From positions 9,482,281 through 9,546,280 of the forward strand of contig NC_088301.1 of NCBI RefSeq assembly GCF_032854445.1: DNA of 64,000 nt, read 5' to 3'. The notes beneath the pieces were generated by a model that saw only the letters and a list, made by a program, of their open reading frames with translations, was not told where the DNA came from and made no database searches. Source of the DNA: Liolophura sinensis (lineage: Eukaryota > Mollusca > Polyplacophora > Chitonida > Chitonidae). Position 1 is the first letter of the stretch. Each line of letters opens with the position of its first letter. This document shows, piece after piece, positions 1 through 12,045 of this stretch. A program made the position numbers and the translations under genes.

Positions 1-141
1 TTTTTTCTGTAATATTCTTGCATTTATTGTGGGACACAGCATTCACTTGAATGAAAACGACAATAGCTTCAAACGGCAAGTAGCCAGTCAATTTTCTTTC
101 ACCTTCCTGTCGCAAGGGACACACCAAACATGTTAACAATA

Positions 142-346
142 TTTATGATTTGATTGGTGTTTACGCCGTATTCAAGATTATTTCACTTATACGACGGCCG
201 CCGGCATTATGGTGTGGGAAAACCGGGTAGCGCCAGAGGGAGACATACGACCATCCACACGATGCTGGAAGACTTTCACACGTACCGACGGATAGGAAGT
301 CAGCATGAACAAGACTTGAACTCGCACTGACCGCAATGTTGACCAT
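142..346 (-). mobile_element. SINE family A copy (tRNA-headed, 'cgtaaaacaccaatcaaata' tail)
   Basis: Read on the minus strand, this stretch ends in the family tail (TTACGCCGTATTCAAG on the plus strand next to a tgattggtg run). It shares the central 'cttatacgacgg...gcattatgg' and '...gaacttgaactcgca' blocks with about twenty other copies in the window. The right end is the tRNA-like head side. It is diverged and short at the head. A 61-codon open frame here is only SINE sequence. Confidence 0.8.
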
Positions 347-539
347 AATAAAACACTGAGGCTATACTATTAACCACTAATATCACTTCGGTATCACTGA
401 TTACCCCGGAGGAATGGTTAGATTTGTCCAAGATTCAACAAGAATTCTACTGGTGGACTAAACATCTCCGGGGGCTGGTACTTGTGCAATGTTTTAATGT
501 GATTGAACGTTAAATGGTGCTATGAGGCGTGTAAATTGC

Positions 540-700
540 TACTATTTATACATTTACATGAACAGTTTGAATAAAACCCTGACTGAGGTAAATTGATAAA
601 AGGCTGTATTTCACCAGACACTTGTGACCGTTTGCCATGCATACTGTTATCGCTGCTCTGGTTTTACTCTCTATGCCGTACATCTTTCATTGTATTGCAT
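540..700 (+). repeat. Dispersed repeat family D, copy 1
   Basis: The blocks 'aaccctgactgaggtaaatt', 'ctgtatttcacc' and 'tggttttactctct' recur at 39597-39730 in the same orientation and at about 11157-11300 in reverse complement. I recognise no coding domain, terminal repeat or tRNA head, so the class is unknown. It is probably a degenerate non-autonomous element. Confidence 0.55.
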
Positions 701-889
701 GGTTCTGATAAGCGATCGACGTAGCCTTGTGTTCGTCAGTAAGTCGCCAAAGACAGCTGAAGTGTGCTCCGTGCATGTGATTTCATCTTCCAACAAACCG
801 GACCACTATCGTATTTGTCAAAAATTCTTTAGTATGAATACATGGCGTTAAACAACAGTCAGTTGAATATTAATGAAATCAATACTTAC

Positions 890-943
890 CCTGGCAGTAA
901 CCACCACTACTGCGACCCAGAGAACACTCAGCCAGGAGTACAT
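890..943 (-). CDS. First (signal-peptide) exon of a secreted protein, paralogue of the CUB gene at 6189-9297; rest lies left of the window
   Basis: The minus strand reads ATG at 943 and runs 18 codons (MYSWLSVLWVAVVVVTAR) to a consensus donor, AGG|GTAAGT, at 890/889. The peptide is a hydrophobic signal sequence. It matches the first exon of the CUB gene at 9297-9244 in length (exactly 54 nt), phase 0, final Arg and the shared core W..V..VAVVVV.AR. Both have TATAAAAG about 72 nt upstream. In the intact gene the CUB exon starts about 960 nt after exon 1, so the matching exon here would fall at or beyond the left edge, and I find no convincing one in 1-889. Product beyond the signal peptide is inferred from the paralogue only. 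Confidence 0.7.
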
Positions 944-1015
944 AGCTTGGACACTTTTTTCTTTGATGAACTGGCCGCCGAAGAGCCGTATGCAACCAAC
1001 CATTCACGACTGTCA

Positions 1016-1023
1016 CTTTTATA
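1016..1023 (-). promoter_or_regulatory. TATA box of the left CUB-type paralogue
   Basis: TATAAAAG on the minus strand, 72 nt before the ATG at 943. The same octamer sits at nearly the same distance (71 nt) from the ATG of the paralogue at 9297. This suggests a duplicated TATA-type core promoter with a 5' UTR of roughly 40 nt. Confidence 0.65.
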
Positions 1024-2264
1024 CCATCTATAACTGTCACCGTGTGAGAAGATGTTTACTTCAATCGCAGGTGTGCTAATCTCTGTTTCTCGCACAAGTG
1101 AACGACTGGTTGATTTTGTTGCAGGTGTTGGAACGATTGCCATGGCTCTTTCAAGGTGTTTCATTTGAACAAATGAGAAAAGGCCCTTTTTGAAACAAGA
1201 CTCGACAACGACAACTACCTGATCAAACAAGAGTATTGACGACATGAAGGTCATGTCGGTATTCTTACCAAATTCTGTTGGTTATACACAAAATATTACT
1301 ATTTTCCAATAATCACACGAGCCTGTATAACTTCAGATGTTCCCTATATTGCAATTTGATAATGGAACAGTCGATAATGCTATATAAGTAAACTATACAT
1401 TGTTTGACTTTACTTCACGTTCTTGATAACGATGTTTGCGAGTATACAAGCGGTAGTGAGCTGGGTGGAATTGCTTGGAATGTAGGTGATCTTGAAAAAC
1501 AGCATTTTTAGAAAAATCCATAACAGCTAGAAAATGCATGTAATGCATTTTTCCATAAAAATACGTATAATAATCCCTTTTCCAAAGAAACAAATCTGGC
1601 GTAATGCATACAGAAGTTAGATTTGGACTATTTTGTTGCTCTTATTCTGCAAGTTAGTTATGAACTTTTGAGCTCAGGATCACGAAGCGATCTTAGACTT
1701 CTAAATTCCAATCATTAATCTTTGAAATTTGTTTTACAATAACTCACTCAGAATTTACGTTATCAAGTAATATTTTGACCTTGTTACACATGAGGCAATG
1801 GGAAGCGAAGTGGAAGACACTGGACTGTCTTCACACACAGGCTAGGACTATGTTTTCAAAAACTCTACACGTTTCAAACGGCTCAGGACAAGATGTCTGT
1901 TTTCCAATTGCTCTTATATAGAACATGATGGTTTAGGACGGAAATCATCAGAGATAGTCAGTCTTCCATTGCATGTTATCGGGGGCTTGTTAGCAACAAA
2001 CGGTCCAAATGGCCAAAGTGGACTACTTCGAACACTATGATTTACTCCACCTTTGAGATAAACCACCATTGTATTAATAAATCATTTTAAAATACGATAT
2101 CCAAAACTTATATATTAAAAAACATGTCAATCAATATGGGATTATATTGTGCTGGCCGGCCTAACAACAGGAGTGTCATAGTTCTAGGATTATCGTATTT
2201 TATAAGTTTTTTTGTAGATGTATATCACTTCTACATACATATACGAATGCTGTTTTATTATTTA

Positions 2265-2455
2265 AATAATTTTTTTTTTCATTGGTGTTTTACACTGTAC
2301 TCAAAAATATTTCACTTATACGACAACGGAAAGGATTATGGTGGGAGGAAACCCACGAAAATCCCCAGGTTGCTGCCAGACCTTCCCACTTACCAGCATG
2401 AGCTGGACTTGAACTCACAGCGACCGCATTGGTGAGTGACTCCTGGGTCATATTT
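2265..2455 (-). mobile_element. SINE family A copy
   Basis: The plus strand shows a T-rich tail, then 'cattggtgttttacactgtactcaa', 'ttcacttatacgac', 'attatggtgggaggaaaccc' and 'gagctggacttgaactcacagcgaccgcattggtgag', the family blocks in reverse order of transcription. The tRNA-like head is at the right end. It is moderately diverged. Confidence 0.85.
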
Positions 2456-4429
2456 AAATAAAGGTGAATTATCAGGATTTCTTTCAGTGATAAATAGAGG
2501 ATATCTCACTGGGTGGAGTTAAATATCACTTTTGTTATTACACACCCCGACGCCACGATCTCAAAAAGACGCATTTTGTTTTATGAGATTCCAATTTGAG
2601 TTCAGCAGAATGACATGTTCAGACAACATCAAAATTTCTTACGTCAGGCAACAAGACACAACGTCATACAAGACGTCTTGTGCGACGTCACGCTATGTAT
2701 TCAAGTCTGTGAAGGCCTACAGCTATAATCCTTGCTTAACTTTGTTAAAATACACAAAATCACGATATTGTCAATATATAAATAATAAACAGAATATTGC
2801 ACAGTGAAGGTTGAATGTCATCAATATTTTTGGAGTGAAAGGTGGAAATGATAACCCCCTCTACGCTATGCGTCTCGTTCACTGTGCAAAATCCTCTATG
2901 AATTCTTCTGCAGCTTGGATATACCATTTACAAAACTTAGGGGGTATTTCATATAAACGAGGCACAGGTGTTGATATACAATATGATAAAACATTTACCC
3001 TATTCTGTAATATTTAGGCGCCTAGTGAAGAATGCAGTGTTCCTTGATTTGATGTAACGAGGGGGAAAATAACCCTGGTATCAAACACGACATTTACCAT
3101 GCACGGATCAAGCGTCCAGTACTAGCTTTGTTTATTCACGACATGCTGCAGCGAAGCACCACACTGTAATCAGAACATTTTCTGTGTCTTTTTCATTCAA
3201 TGGGCAAAATACTTGGACATTCCATGGCGGTATTCCTTAGGTACTGGCTAGTGACACTTCGATCCGTGGGCAACACGTAGAGGAACCTTGCCCACCAAAG
3301 TGATCCCGCCATAACCATCACTGACCCACACCTAGAACTATCATTCTGCCGAATGTTAACGTTGTGGTAACCCTCATTGCGTCCTTTCTCTGTTGCGCTT
3401 GTCGTTGATGTTCTACAGTATGTTCGTTAATTGGAACTAACTAATGGTTTGCATTATTTCAAATATTTTAGAACTTTTCAGTGGAAGCTACATGTTGTAA
3501 ATCGCTGATTTAGACGTTCCCACAATAATGACTTATGACCTAGATTGAAATATTGTATTTGCCTACAGTACAATCTTTACCGCATGTATGCAGCGAAGAT
3601 GGGTATACAGAACCTTAATACGAGTCATGCAAGGGGTGTGCTGATTTAGGATGTTTTCATAGTAATTAAAACAAAACCAGCCCGTGTAGTGTAGTGGCAC
3701 TACATCGGCAGGTGATCAGCCTAATGAAAATACTGTTCGCGCCGGTATCAGTATAATGTGATTAGATGGGGTATGTAAGAAATACAGTTGCGTGGACACG
3801 CAGAAAAAATATCCACGTAAAGTGTGTTATCATGCATGTTTCAGTAGAAATTTTCGAAGTATCCGTTCTTGGTCGCTTATGTGTAATGGATTACATTACC
3901 TAAGAATTTATGTCTCTGTCTCATGGCAGTCGATCAAAACCCTTGTGTATATGTATGTATGTATGTCTGCTTCAGGTTTTACTTCGTACTTACAGACAAA
4001 GAAGTATATGTCAGGTGAAAGTCCATTGAAAACTGTCCACAAAAGTGGTTGGTCTGACTTGTTTAGAATTTGTTCAACTGAGAAAAAAAGAACTTTGGAT
4101 TCTATGGATACCTTTTTCCTGGCTATATTGGGACCAGTGACGTCACACCAGGTTTTTAACACTTGGCACACGTATATCGCTTGGTTTCACAATTGCATAT
4201 TCATGTAGAGCTATGAATGCACTGGCCAAATGAACCTTGAAAAGAACTATTTCAAGGACAAAATATTGATGTAACGTCACTGACACCATCTGGGTCACTA
4301 CAGACCACCGCAGGTTATGATGTTTTAAAATAATTCTACTCGGCTGGTAAATTTCTGAAAAAATAAATCGAACTATTTATATGGACACTGTTTTATGGTC
4401 TTTCACCTGATATACACTTCATTTTAGTA

Positions 4430-4865
4430 TTTCCTTTGCCTTTAACAATTTTTTTGTCAAATGAGGTATTCTTGTGGCTGAGCGAATCTATGCTGTTAAA
4501 TAATCATACCTAGACACCACACATGACACCACACTTTAACAATTGTTCAGTCATTTGACGACGAGAGGTCATTAGGTGTGTGTATGTACAGTGTGTCTTC
4601 TTGTGGCTGAGCGAGTCTATGCTGCTAAATTATCATACGGAGACACCAGACATGACACCACACCCAGTCACATTATACTGAAATGTTTGTCAACAGGCCC
4701 TATTTCCTTGCTCTATCCTCTCAGTGCTGAGCGCCAAGCGAGGCAGCAACAAGTAGGTTACTATTATTAAAGTCTTAAGTATGATCCGACCCGGGTTTTA
4801 TTCCAGGTGTCCCGACTCTAAGGCGAACGCACTAACCAGTAGGCCACCAAAGTGGCCCAGTGTAA
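4430..4865 (-). mobile_element. SINE family B copy (tRNA-headed)
   Basis: The left end carries the tail side (attaggtgtgtgtatgtaca, then agacaccagacatgacacc). The right end read on the minus strand gives a tRNA-like head, with 'ggccactttggtggcctactgg' as A-box side and a 'gggaca...ggaataaaacccggg' B-box side. The same block order occurs at 41223-41600 and 53876-54236. The left part (4470-4560) looks locally duplicated relative to 4600-4680, both containing 'cttgtggctgagcga.tctatgct'. Confidence 0.75.
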
Positions 4866-5149
4866 CGTAGTACTCATGTGTTACAAGAGAACAATGTTGA
4901 ATACGGCAGGAGTTGCCACTGCGCGGGGAAACTATTTAACACCCAAGGGCTAATACTCTTATTAAACTGACTACAAAAATTTCCTTTTTCCTTTGTTTCG
5001 TGTGGGAAAATTTAAAAACAAGTACTGGGAACAGGTAATGATCCGTTGCTGAGAATTTAGCTTAACCTCTACCCCCTCCTTAAACTACAATTTGTCTGCC
5101 TTATCTGTACTTTATTATATTTCTGTGTAATATTAATAGCCCTGTAATA

Positions 5150-5420
5150 GATTACAACCAGTGGCAGGCGGTCGCGTGCTTTTTCAGTCAGTTAGATTTA
5201 TGCGAGATTTGGGTTAAATCCCATTTAAAGACAGACCGTTTTCAAGATTCCCATATAGCCACTCTTCTCAAGGCATTGGTGAGAAGAAGAGGCGGACTGC
5301 GCTCTGTTGTGTGGTCGTACTTGAAGTTGAATAGACATAAAGCTGGTCGCCCTTATATAATTGAAAAATTGTTGAGTATGGTTTTAAACTACAGTCAAAT
5401 AAAACATTGCTGTCAGGAGA
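5150..5420 (+). mobile_element. Possible decayed SINE family B relic
   Basis: 'attgaaaaattgttgagtatg' at about 5358-5378 matches the tail block of SINE B (clear copy at 53876-54236). 'ggcaggcggtcgcgtgc' followed by 'gatttgggttaaatccc' upstream could be a worn tRNA-like head. The middle is not clearly alignable by eye. The 77-codon open frame at 5276-5509 crosses it and is not credible as a gene. Confidence 0.3.
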
Positions 5421-5963
5421 GGACAGCGATGCCTGGGTTCAAGGCAACATTTCTGAAAGTTCTCAGAGGCTTTCCGTTATTCAAGACGGTTTTTATGAGT
5501 TGCATATAGCCTTCTGACTGCAAACATATTTCACACGTGGAAAAAGCCACAAAAGTATGGAAATAAAACACAAGTGAGGTTCGAAATCTTGTGAACTATA
5601 AATTCTACATCATCGTCGACCTTTGTGGATGTATGTTGCTACACGTAACAATACAAGAATGCTTTCTACCGTGTTTGTTAACCTGGAGGTGGCCACTGGA
5701 CTTTCAAGTCTTTTTAACGTACGGTTAAATTCATGACTTCAGTTTACATACAGAGCAAAATTGTGTACAAAAGTTCCATCATTTGACCATTTTCAGCTGT
5801 TAAAGAATATTTTTTACTGATCAAGAAGCAATGTTCGCAATTTCATCAACCATTTTCAGGAATCGGGAAGCCAAGCAGATATTTGCGGAAACCATGCACG
5901 GGAAGTTGCGCAGAGCTTGATGGACTTAAAACACAACACAAAAGTGATATAATTATTATATGA

Positions 5964-5969
5964 TTTATT
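5964..5969 (-). promoter_or_regulatory. Candidate poly(A) signal of the CUB gene
   Basis: AATAAA on the minus strand, about 220 nt beyond the TAA stop at 6189. It is the first hexamer I see downstream. Placement is plausible but not proven. Confidence 0.4.
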
Positions 5970-6188
5970 TTATGTTACAGTCAAACGTCTAAGTGGCCTA
6001 TCCTGCTGCGACCTGAAAAAAAGATTACATGAAATTATATGAGAGTGATTTTATATTGGCGGTTAATTGAATGGACGCGTTAATCCATGTTTTTTTCTTT
6101 TCAATATGCAAATTAAAAAAACTAATTGGGACGTTAAATACCAGTTCATACCACTATACAGATAATGACAGTGTAATATCTACCTGAT

Positions 6189-9100
6189 TTATGGCATTAA
6201 CCTGTTGATAACATTACTGACAGCATGTCTGTACTCCTCGAAGGCATTTTCTACAGCATACGCTTTACTGTACATAATGTTCAGCAGATCATGGATAGAA
6301 CCGTCTGAAAAACACATATATGGAACATTTTAGCCAAAAAGGCTTTTCACGATTTTAATAGGATTTCGTTTTCAAAATCTATAGAAAATGTGTAACAACA
6401 TTTTCAGATGGGCTCCTCAGAACTAGGCTCGTGAAGTCTATGCATGCTTCAATAATTCCGGTATGCACATTATGCATATATGTCAGATGTCAAATGCATT
6501 CTATCTTGCTCACAACCACCTAGTTTGATATAGATTTAATTTATAGTATAAGGCATGGTTTTATTGCACTAGAGTTACATAAACGGTGCAGCATTCTTGA
6601 CGTACTATGACTGATTAAGTGCTTAAAGGCTAAAGCTGCAAATAGGTAAAATTAAGAAACTGTTTAAAGAAAAAGAATAAATTGTCATGGACTGACGATG
6701 TAGAATGGACTTACTTGAGGGAGCAGCTGTCGTGGAGATCCACCCTGTTGTCGAGTAATTGAAAGAGGGTGTCGTGTTGTTCCACCAAGGTGTCGAGTAA
6801 TTGAAAGAGGGTGTCGTGTTGTTCCACCAAGGTGTCGAGTAATTGAAAGAGGGTGTCGTGTTGTTCCACCAAGGTGTCGAGTAATTGAAAGAGGGTGTCG
6901 TGTTGTTCCACCAAGGTGTCGAGTAATTGAAAGAGGGTGTCGTGTTGTTCCACCATGGTGTCGAGTAATTGAAGGAGGTTGTCGAGTAGTTCACAGCGGG
7001 TGTCAAACCGATGCTAATGTTGCTGTTCGGGCAGTTGGGAAGGTTACCTTGAGTGCTGTAGGCAATTTTACAGCCCCTGTCGTTGACACTACCATCAGTG
7101 TCAAAAATCACTTCTACTTTGCCGTTGGTCGACATCACTAAAACAAAGTCCCGGTGAAGCATCCGTACTATGTGAGTGTATTGATCTAATAGCTTGCATA
7201 TATTGCATATCTGTGCAAGACAAGGTAAGACAATAAGTCTTCCAACATTGCTGCGAAGTAGTTGCTAATAAAGTTTACCAATCAAGTTGATTGCCAAGAT
7301 ATCATAATTGTTTCTTTCCGCTTTTTTTCTTCAAAAGGAATTCTTATTTATCTTGTTCTTGGATTAAATTTCATGAATTCATGGAATTTACGCCATTAAA
7401 GATTCAATGCTTTGTAATGAAATATTAATGAATGCCATGCGTGATGCTTCGATTTGGCCCCCATGGCAGTTTAGCCAATTAGGTCGTTTGTTCTCATCCA
7501 GATTACCCAGTCTCGGCTATGTATTTAAAATACATCAGTACCTAGCAGCATATAGCGGTACGCTGCAGAAATTATTCGACGGCACATTGCCTTAAGTAAA
7601 AAACACTCAAATGACTCAGCTACTTATGTCTTGCAAATTCGAAATTTTCGTAGCTAAAACGGCAATGCATACCAGATCGATATCAGTGTGTAGCGTTTAC
7701 TAGGGGTTAACTCCAGGGATATTTTAGAAATTACTGCAATTTGAGAAATTTTACCAGGATATTTGCAATTAAGGTTTTAAAGGTCGCATTTCCAGTGTCC
7801 TCAGTAAGACAGTGCCTTGTTTACACATATGGATTTATGTATAACTTACAGGAAATCAACGACATTAACATTTGTTAATGCTCTTCCATGATGCCATAAG
7901 TGCATAGGTATATATCCACAGTGACAAGTACAGCATAAAAAATACTATACGTTAACACTTAACTCTCCTGAGAAAATGTCCCCCATCACCACCTCCAATT
8001 AGCACCCCTCACACTTTCATACCTGAAAACCTGCGGAAACTAACGTTGCCACAGTTCTTTGTTCCATTGTTACCAAAGCGAATGGAGTCGAAGGAGCAAA
8101 TGCTGTGATCCTCCAAGAAGCAGTCACAGGTGTAGAAATCCACATAAAACTGCGAGGAGAGGTTACTGGGTTGGATGGTGTACACACACGTTGTGTCATC
8201 ACCGTAGTTGCTGGGATAGTTGGGGGTGGATATAAACCCAGAGTTGGCCCAGAAGTCGAGGTTTCCACAGTTGCGATTTACTGTAAATAAGAACAATATT
8301 TCCAAGCGTTACGAAAAAACTGACATCGGTTCCACACAAGCAAAGAGACGAAGAGGTTGGCTTGAGTTTGCATAAATAAGAAAACCTATATTTATTTAGT
8401 TATTTATATATCTGGTTATCAAAAACATTTCACATATACCACAGCGGACAGCATTATGGATGAGAGGAATCCGGGCAGACCATCTATGGGTTGCTGCAGA
8501 CCTTTCCACGTACGACAGGAGAGGAAGTCAGCACGAGCTGGACCCCAACAGCACTGAATACAACTAATACAAGTTTAGCAAAGAAGAATTCATTGTTGGT
8601 TGACAGGATTTAATTTACCCGGATTTGAGATGTTAGCAATGTTTAAAGCTGCATCCTCGAGCAATGGAATAAAGAATTTTTAATTTTTTTTTTAATTTCT
8701 TACCTCCTCGCTTTGATACCTCGTTGGAATTTCGTGGCTTCATGGAAGGAAAAGACAAAAAGAAAGTAAATATTTCATTAACTTTCACGAACTTTGCATG
8801 AAAAAAATATATGCTGGAGAAAATGGAAAGGAATATAAAAAGTTTCAGCTGGAAATTCACGAAATTTACACGTTGTACAATTGTAATATTACGTGAGTGT
8901 TCCATTTAAAAAAATTTAAACCACAGTTTCGTGAAAATACATGCACTCTACAACATTCGCGTGGTTGAATAGTAGATGACACCAACATCCAACCTCAAAT
9001 AATTTACAGATTTGCAGGGGAAAAGAGGGACGGTTTCGTTAGATTTGATAAATGGGCCATTATTGGTATGAAGGGGAACGATAACACGAAAGAACTTAGT

Positions 9101-9297
9101 GTGGTGCAAGCCAGATAATGATTACATGAGTACAATGTCACCACTAGGCCCTAAATCTTCATGCGAAAGGCAGGAATGAAGATCAGACTGCACAGCTTTG
9201 ACCAGAATGACTATGGGCTCTATTTTAAAGCATCTAAACTCACCCTTGCGCTAACCACCACGACTGCCACCAATATAACTACCATCCAGAAATTCAT
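6189..9297 (-). CDS. Secreted CUB-domain protein with N-glycosylation-rich tandem repeat (304 aa)
   Basis: Exons on the minus strand: 9297-9244, 8737-8704, 8280-8023, 7167-6715, 6304-6189; phases close in frame (915 nt). Exon 1 is a signal peptide (MNFWMVVILVAVVVVSAR). Residues about 34-155 form a CUB domain: NCGN start, ISTPNYPSNY, TCVYTI, CSFDSIRFG, NCGN and VEVIFDTDGS, the usual CUB cysteine and beta-strand pattern, although the final GF.A.Y is GCKIAY. Residues 182-251 are five units of NYSTPWWNNTTPSF. Each offers three overlapping Asn-X-Ser/Thr sites, so the stalk could be heavily glycosylated. A short helical tail (AYAVENAFEEYRHAV) ends the protein. No transmembrane segment is seen, so it is probably secreted. 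CUB domains bind proteins or sugars; the specific role is unknown. The 34-nt exon 2 is the least certain part, supported only by splice sites and phase. Confidence 0.85.
6751..6998 (-). repeat. In-frame 42-bp coding minisatellite in the CUB gene
   Basis: Five nearly identical 42-bp units (plus-strand core 'gaaagagggtgtcgtgttgt' then 'tccaccaaggtg') plus partial units at each end. 42 is a multiple of 3, so copy-number change keeps the frame. Near-identity at silent positions points to recent expansion or homogenisation. A second open frame on the same strand (6956-6711) is the shadow of this periodicity. Confidence 0.95.
8390..8560 (-). mobile_element. SINE family A copy in CUB-gene intron 2
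   Basis: Diverged family blocks 'aaacatttcacatataccac', 'gacagcattatgg' and 'cacgtacgacaggagaggaa' lie in reverse order, with the AT-rich tail at 8390. It lies between exons 8737-8704 and 8280-8023. Confidence 0.7.
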
Positions 9298-9368
9298 GGT
9301 ATAAAATCGTCGTCTTCGTCACAAATCAAGTGTTTGGGATAAGTGATGTCCACCTCTTGTCGTGGTTT

Positions 9369-9376
9369 CTTTTATA
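9369..9376 (-). promoter_or_regulatory. TATA box of the CUB gene
   Basis: TATAAAAG on the minus strand, 71 nt before the ATG at 9297. Its position matches that of the identical octamer before the paralogous first exon at 943, which strengthens both calls. Confidence 0.65.
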
Positions 9377-10094
9377 CTATGTTACATCGCTGCCTTGACA
9401 GTTACATGTCTCTGGTGTTTGTTTCTATTACAGGTGTTGTTGCAGAGGTTTGTGTCCGATAAAATTTTAGTTGTATGACTCACAGGTGTGTGGAAATATG
9501 TCAATAGTTTTCAAAAGGATTATGTTTGAACAAAGGACAAAATGACGTATGTACGTCACATCACTTAGAGACATATTGGCAGAAAACCCAAATGATTAAA
9601 GAATAAAATGGATAACTGGAAAAAAAATGACAGCTGAATAACATATCATGTTGGATTGTGTACTCAAGTGTGCCTTTTTGAAGACTTCGGACAAATACGG
9701 ATCAGTTCATTCATAACGCCAGTGGGACGTGAATGAAAACACCGTCAAAAGGATCACGTACATAAGTAAACTATTTAGTATTTGTTTAAACTGAAAACAA
9801 TTTTAGGCGTATAAAACTTGTTTGTATAATGATCCTGAGTGCTCGGATGATAGGGACAGATAATCTTATAACTGACATAAAAGATTAGAGGATGTTTTTA
9901 ATTTGTTTATTGCCGAAACTAACGAACGGAATGTTTGTATTAAATGTAAGCTTGGACAACTTTAAGTATTTTCTATAAGGTTCCTAGACACCAACCTTCA
10001 AAGGTTTCATACACTGGTAGCCTATATTTTCGAGACTTATATTATTCTCTGTATGTTATATACACAGGGCTACCAAAGGGGTTGCACCATTCAC

Positions 10095-10320
10095 TGGAGT
10101 ACATGTACATATATTAACCAGCGCCCAGCACTGAGAGGTTAGAGAAAGTAAACAGGTCTGGTTATCCCGGTGTCAGTATAATGTGACTGGGTCGGATGTC
10201 ATGTCTTTTTTTCATCGGCTTTATACTTTAATGGCTGCAGTAATTTTGCCACATGGACTCTCCCTGTCACAAGAACGTTAAACCCCAAGCATACATACAT
10301 AAATACATACATACATCAAT
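10095..10320 (+). mobile_element. SINE family B, 5'-truncated copy
   Basis: 'cccagcactgagaggttagagaaagtaaac', 'gtgtcagtataatgtgactggg', 'atggctgcagtaattttgcc' and the tail 'cgttaaaccccaagcatac' followed by (atac)n match the internal and tail blocks of the copies at 29717 and 53876. The tRNA-like head is missing or unrecognisable. Confidence 0.65.
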
Positions 10321-11156
10321 CTGACATGAATATAAACTGTCAGGAACTCATCGAAGATCTAAATTATTATGTAGTCTTTAATTATAGTACAATGGATGGA
10401 TGGTATTTATAATGACTCTGAAACTGTATTAGGCAAATCAAGAGATCTGTACACGTTGCCTGTAGTAAGCATCAGAGGATCTTATTTCAGCTATATCATT
10501 TTTTCGATGGATAATTCTTAAATACGGCGCTAAACACCAATTGACCGGCGCTGTCATTACGAGATTTCTCCCCTGTGTCATTTTAGGTTAAAATGAGAAC
10601 AAGAAGTCGATAGATAACAGCGAAATAACGAATATAAGAATGACATGTGGGAATACATTGAATATACACCTTATATATGTCAATTTGTCTTTTTTATTGC
10701 TTCCGCAAACGATTATTTCTTATTAAAACTATGAATATATTAAAGTACACTGTATAAAATGACTCCATACACGACATCTGATTGCCCCATGTCAGGACGG
10801 CGACGGGTAACGACCCATGTCGAGGACAATTCGACTACTTCATTTGCGCAATCGTTTTCCAACCGCAACATCAACCACTAAAGCACTTTTCAAGTGCTGG
10901 TGCCACGTTGGTTCAGCAATGGCGCAGGTTGCCTAATGTTGTGTTCACGGAGATGTTAGGCGGTAAATGAGACAAAGTTGCCTTGGTGTTGCCTTACTGT
11001 TGTGAATGTCAGGGGGCATAGGCGGTACTGAACAAGCTCCAATACAGGTGGTTTCTCCCTGTGAAATCAAACAAGTGAGCCATCGTGCTACTGTTGACAG
11101 TGGAGTGTGCACCAAGCGCACCTTACTGTGCAATCCTGTTTTAGTAAAATTATAAG

Positions 11157-11420
11157 ACGCTCAGCATAGATAGTAAAACCAGAGAAGCGTCGACAGAGTG
11201 ATAGCTGGCAAATGGTCACACGTAACTGGTGAAATACAGCCTCTTTTCAATTTACCTCAGTCAGGGTTTTATTCTTACTGTTAATGTAAATGCACAAATG
11301 GTAGTAATTTACACACACTCTAGCGCACAATGGCTTAAGCAGAATTAGATTGTAAAAATCCAGTGATGTTAATTGTAATTTATTCGACGTCACTGGTCTA
11401 GAATTACTTAAAATTCTGTT
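11157..11420 (-). repeat. Dispersed repeat family D, copy 2 with a neighbouring shared block
   Basis: Reverse complement of the blocks at 540-700 ('tttacctcagtcagggtttta', 'gtgaaatacagcc'). The adjoining 'cagtgatgttaattgtaatt' and 'gacgtcactggtctagaa' blocks recur near 20930-20990 and, reversed in part, near 38855-38885. This suggests one larger, poorly preserved element. Confidence 0.5.
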
Positions 11421-11764
11421 ATCATCATATATAACAAGTGTACGCTCATTATGTCCATAAACCAAATTTATCCACTAGCAACACCCTTTGTTCTATATTC
11501 ATTGGTATGTTTGGAACCTAAGTAACACATGTTGTTCAGTATATACACTTCATAGGTTCTATTCGAAAATAATGAAAGCTTGTATATGACGTCACGGTTA
11601 TCTCAGCACAATTAAGGAACGTGCTAATGTAGACAAGTGTACACCGATATGTATTTTTGCAACAAGTCCGTACTTGACCGTTACGTTATATAGCTCCGAA
11701 ACAGTGGAATTCAACGTATACTTGTTGTCCATGCACCTGTAATATTAACGGTTATGGCGGCGAC

Positions 11765-12045
11765 TCCCTGGCCTCGATAGTTAGTGTGCCAGCGCGGCTC
11801 AATGACACATGAGCCTCTTACCAATACGGTCGCTGTACAGGTCTTATGTTGTCTTCCTCTCCGCTCGTACGTGCGGCGTTCTAGCAGAAACCTGTGGATG
11901 GTCGTGAGTTTCCCCCAGGCTCTGTTCGGTTTCCTCCAACCATAATACTGACCGCTGCTTTATAAGTGAAATATTCATGAGAACGGCGTAAAACAGCAAT
12001 GAAATAAATAAATAAATAAATAGATAGATAAATAAATAAAGGTCA
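11765..12045 (+). mobile_element. SINE family A copy, near full length
   Basis: The head side reads 'tggcctcgatagttagtgtgccagcg', then 'gagcctcttaccaatacggtcgctgt', 'ttcctccaaccataatactg', 'ataagtgaaatattcatgag' and 'acggcgtaaaacagcaatg', followed by (aaat)n. Order and tail match the copy at 28046-28316. Confidence 0.88.

Larger units (their letters stand above)
1050..6188. other. Intergenic stretch between the two CUB-type genes
   Basis: No supported coding exon was found on either strand. It holds a SINE A copy (2265-2455), SINE B copies (4430-4865 and a relic near 5150-5420), a SINE-like fragment near 3679-3780 sharing the 'gtatcagtataatgtga' block, and the poly(A) signal of the CUB gene. 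The longest open frame (3792-4208, plus, 138 codons) overlaps a comparable open frame on the other strand and has no recognisable domain or splice-consistent extension. Confidence 0.55.

Noticed and set aside
3792-4208. 138-codon plus-strand open frame
   Set aside because: A long open frame on the opposite strand overlaps it, no domain or signal is visible, and it contains low-complexity tatg repeats. I see no splice-supported extension.
6711-6956. 81-codon minus-strand frame with MVEQHDTLFQLLDTL repeats
   Set aside because: It is the alternate frame of the 42-bp coding repeat of the CUB gene. The used frame joins both flanking exons in phase.
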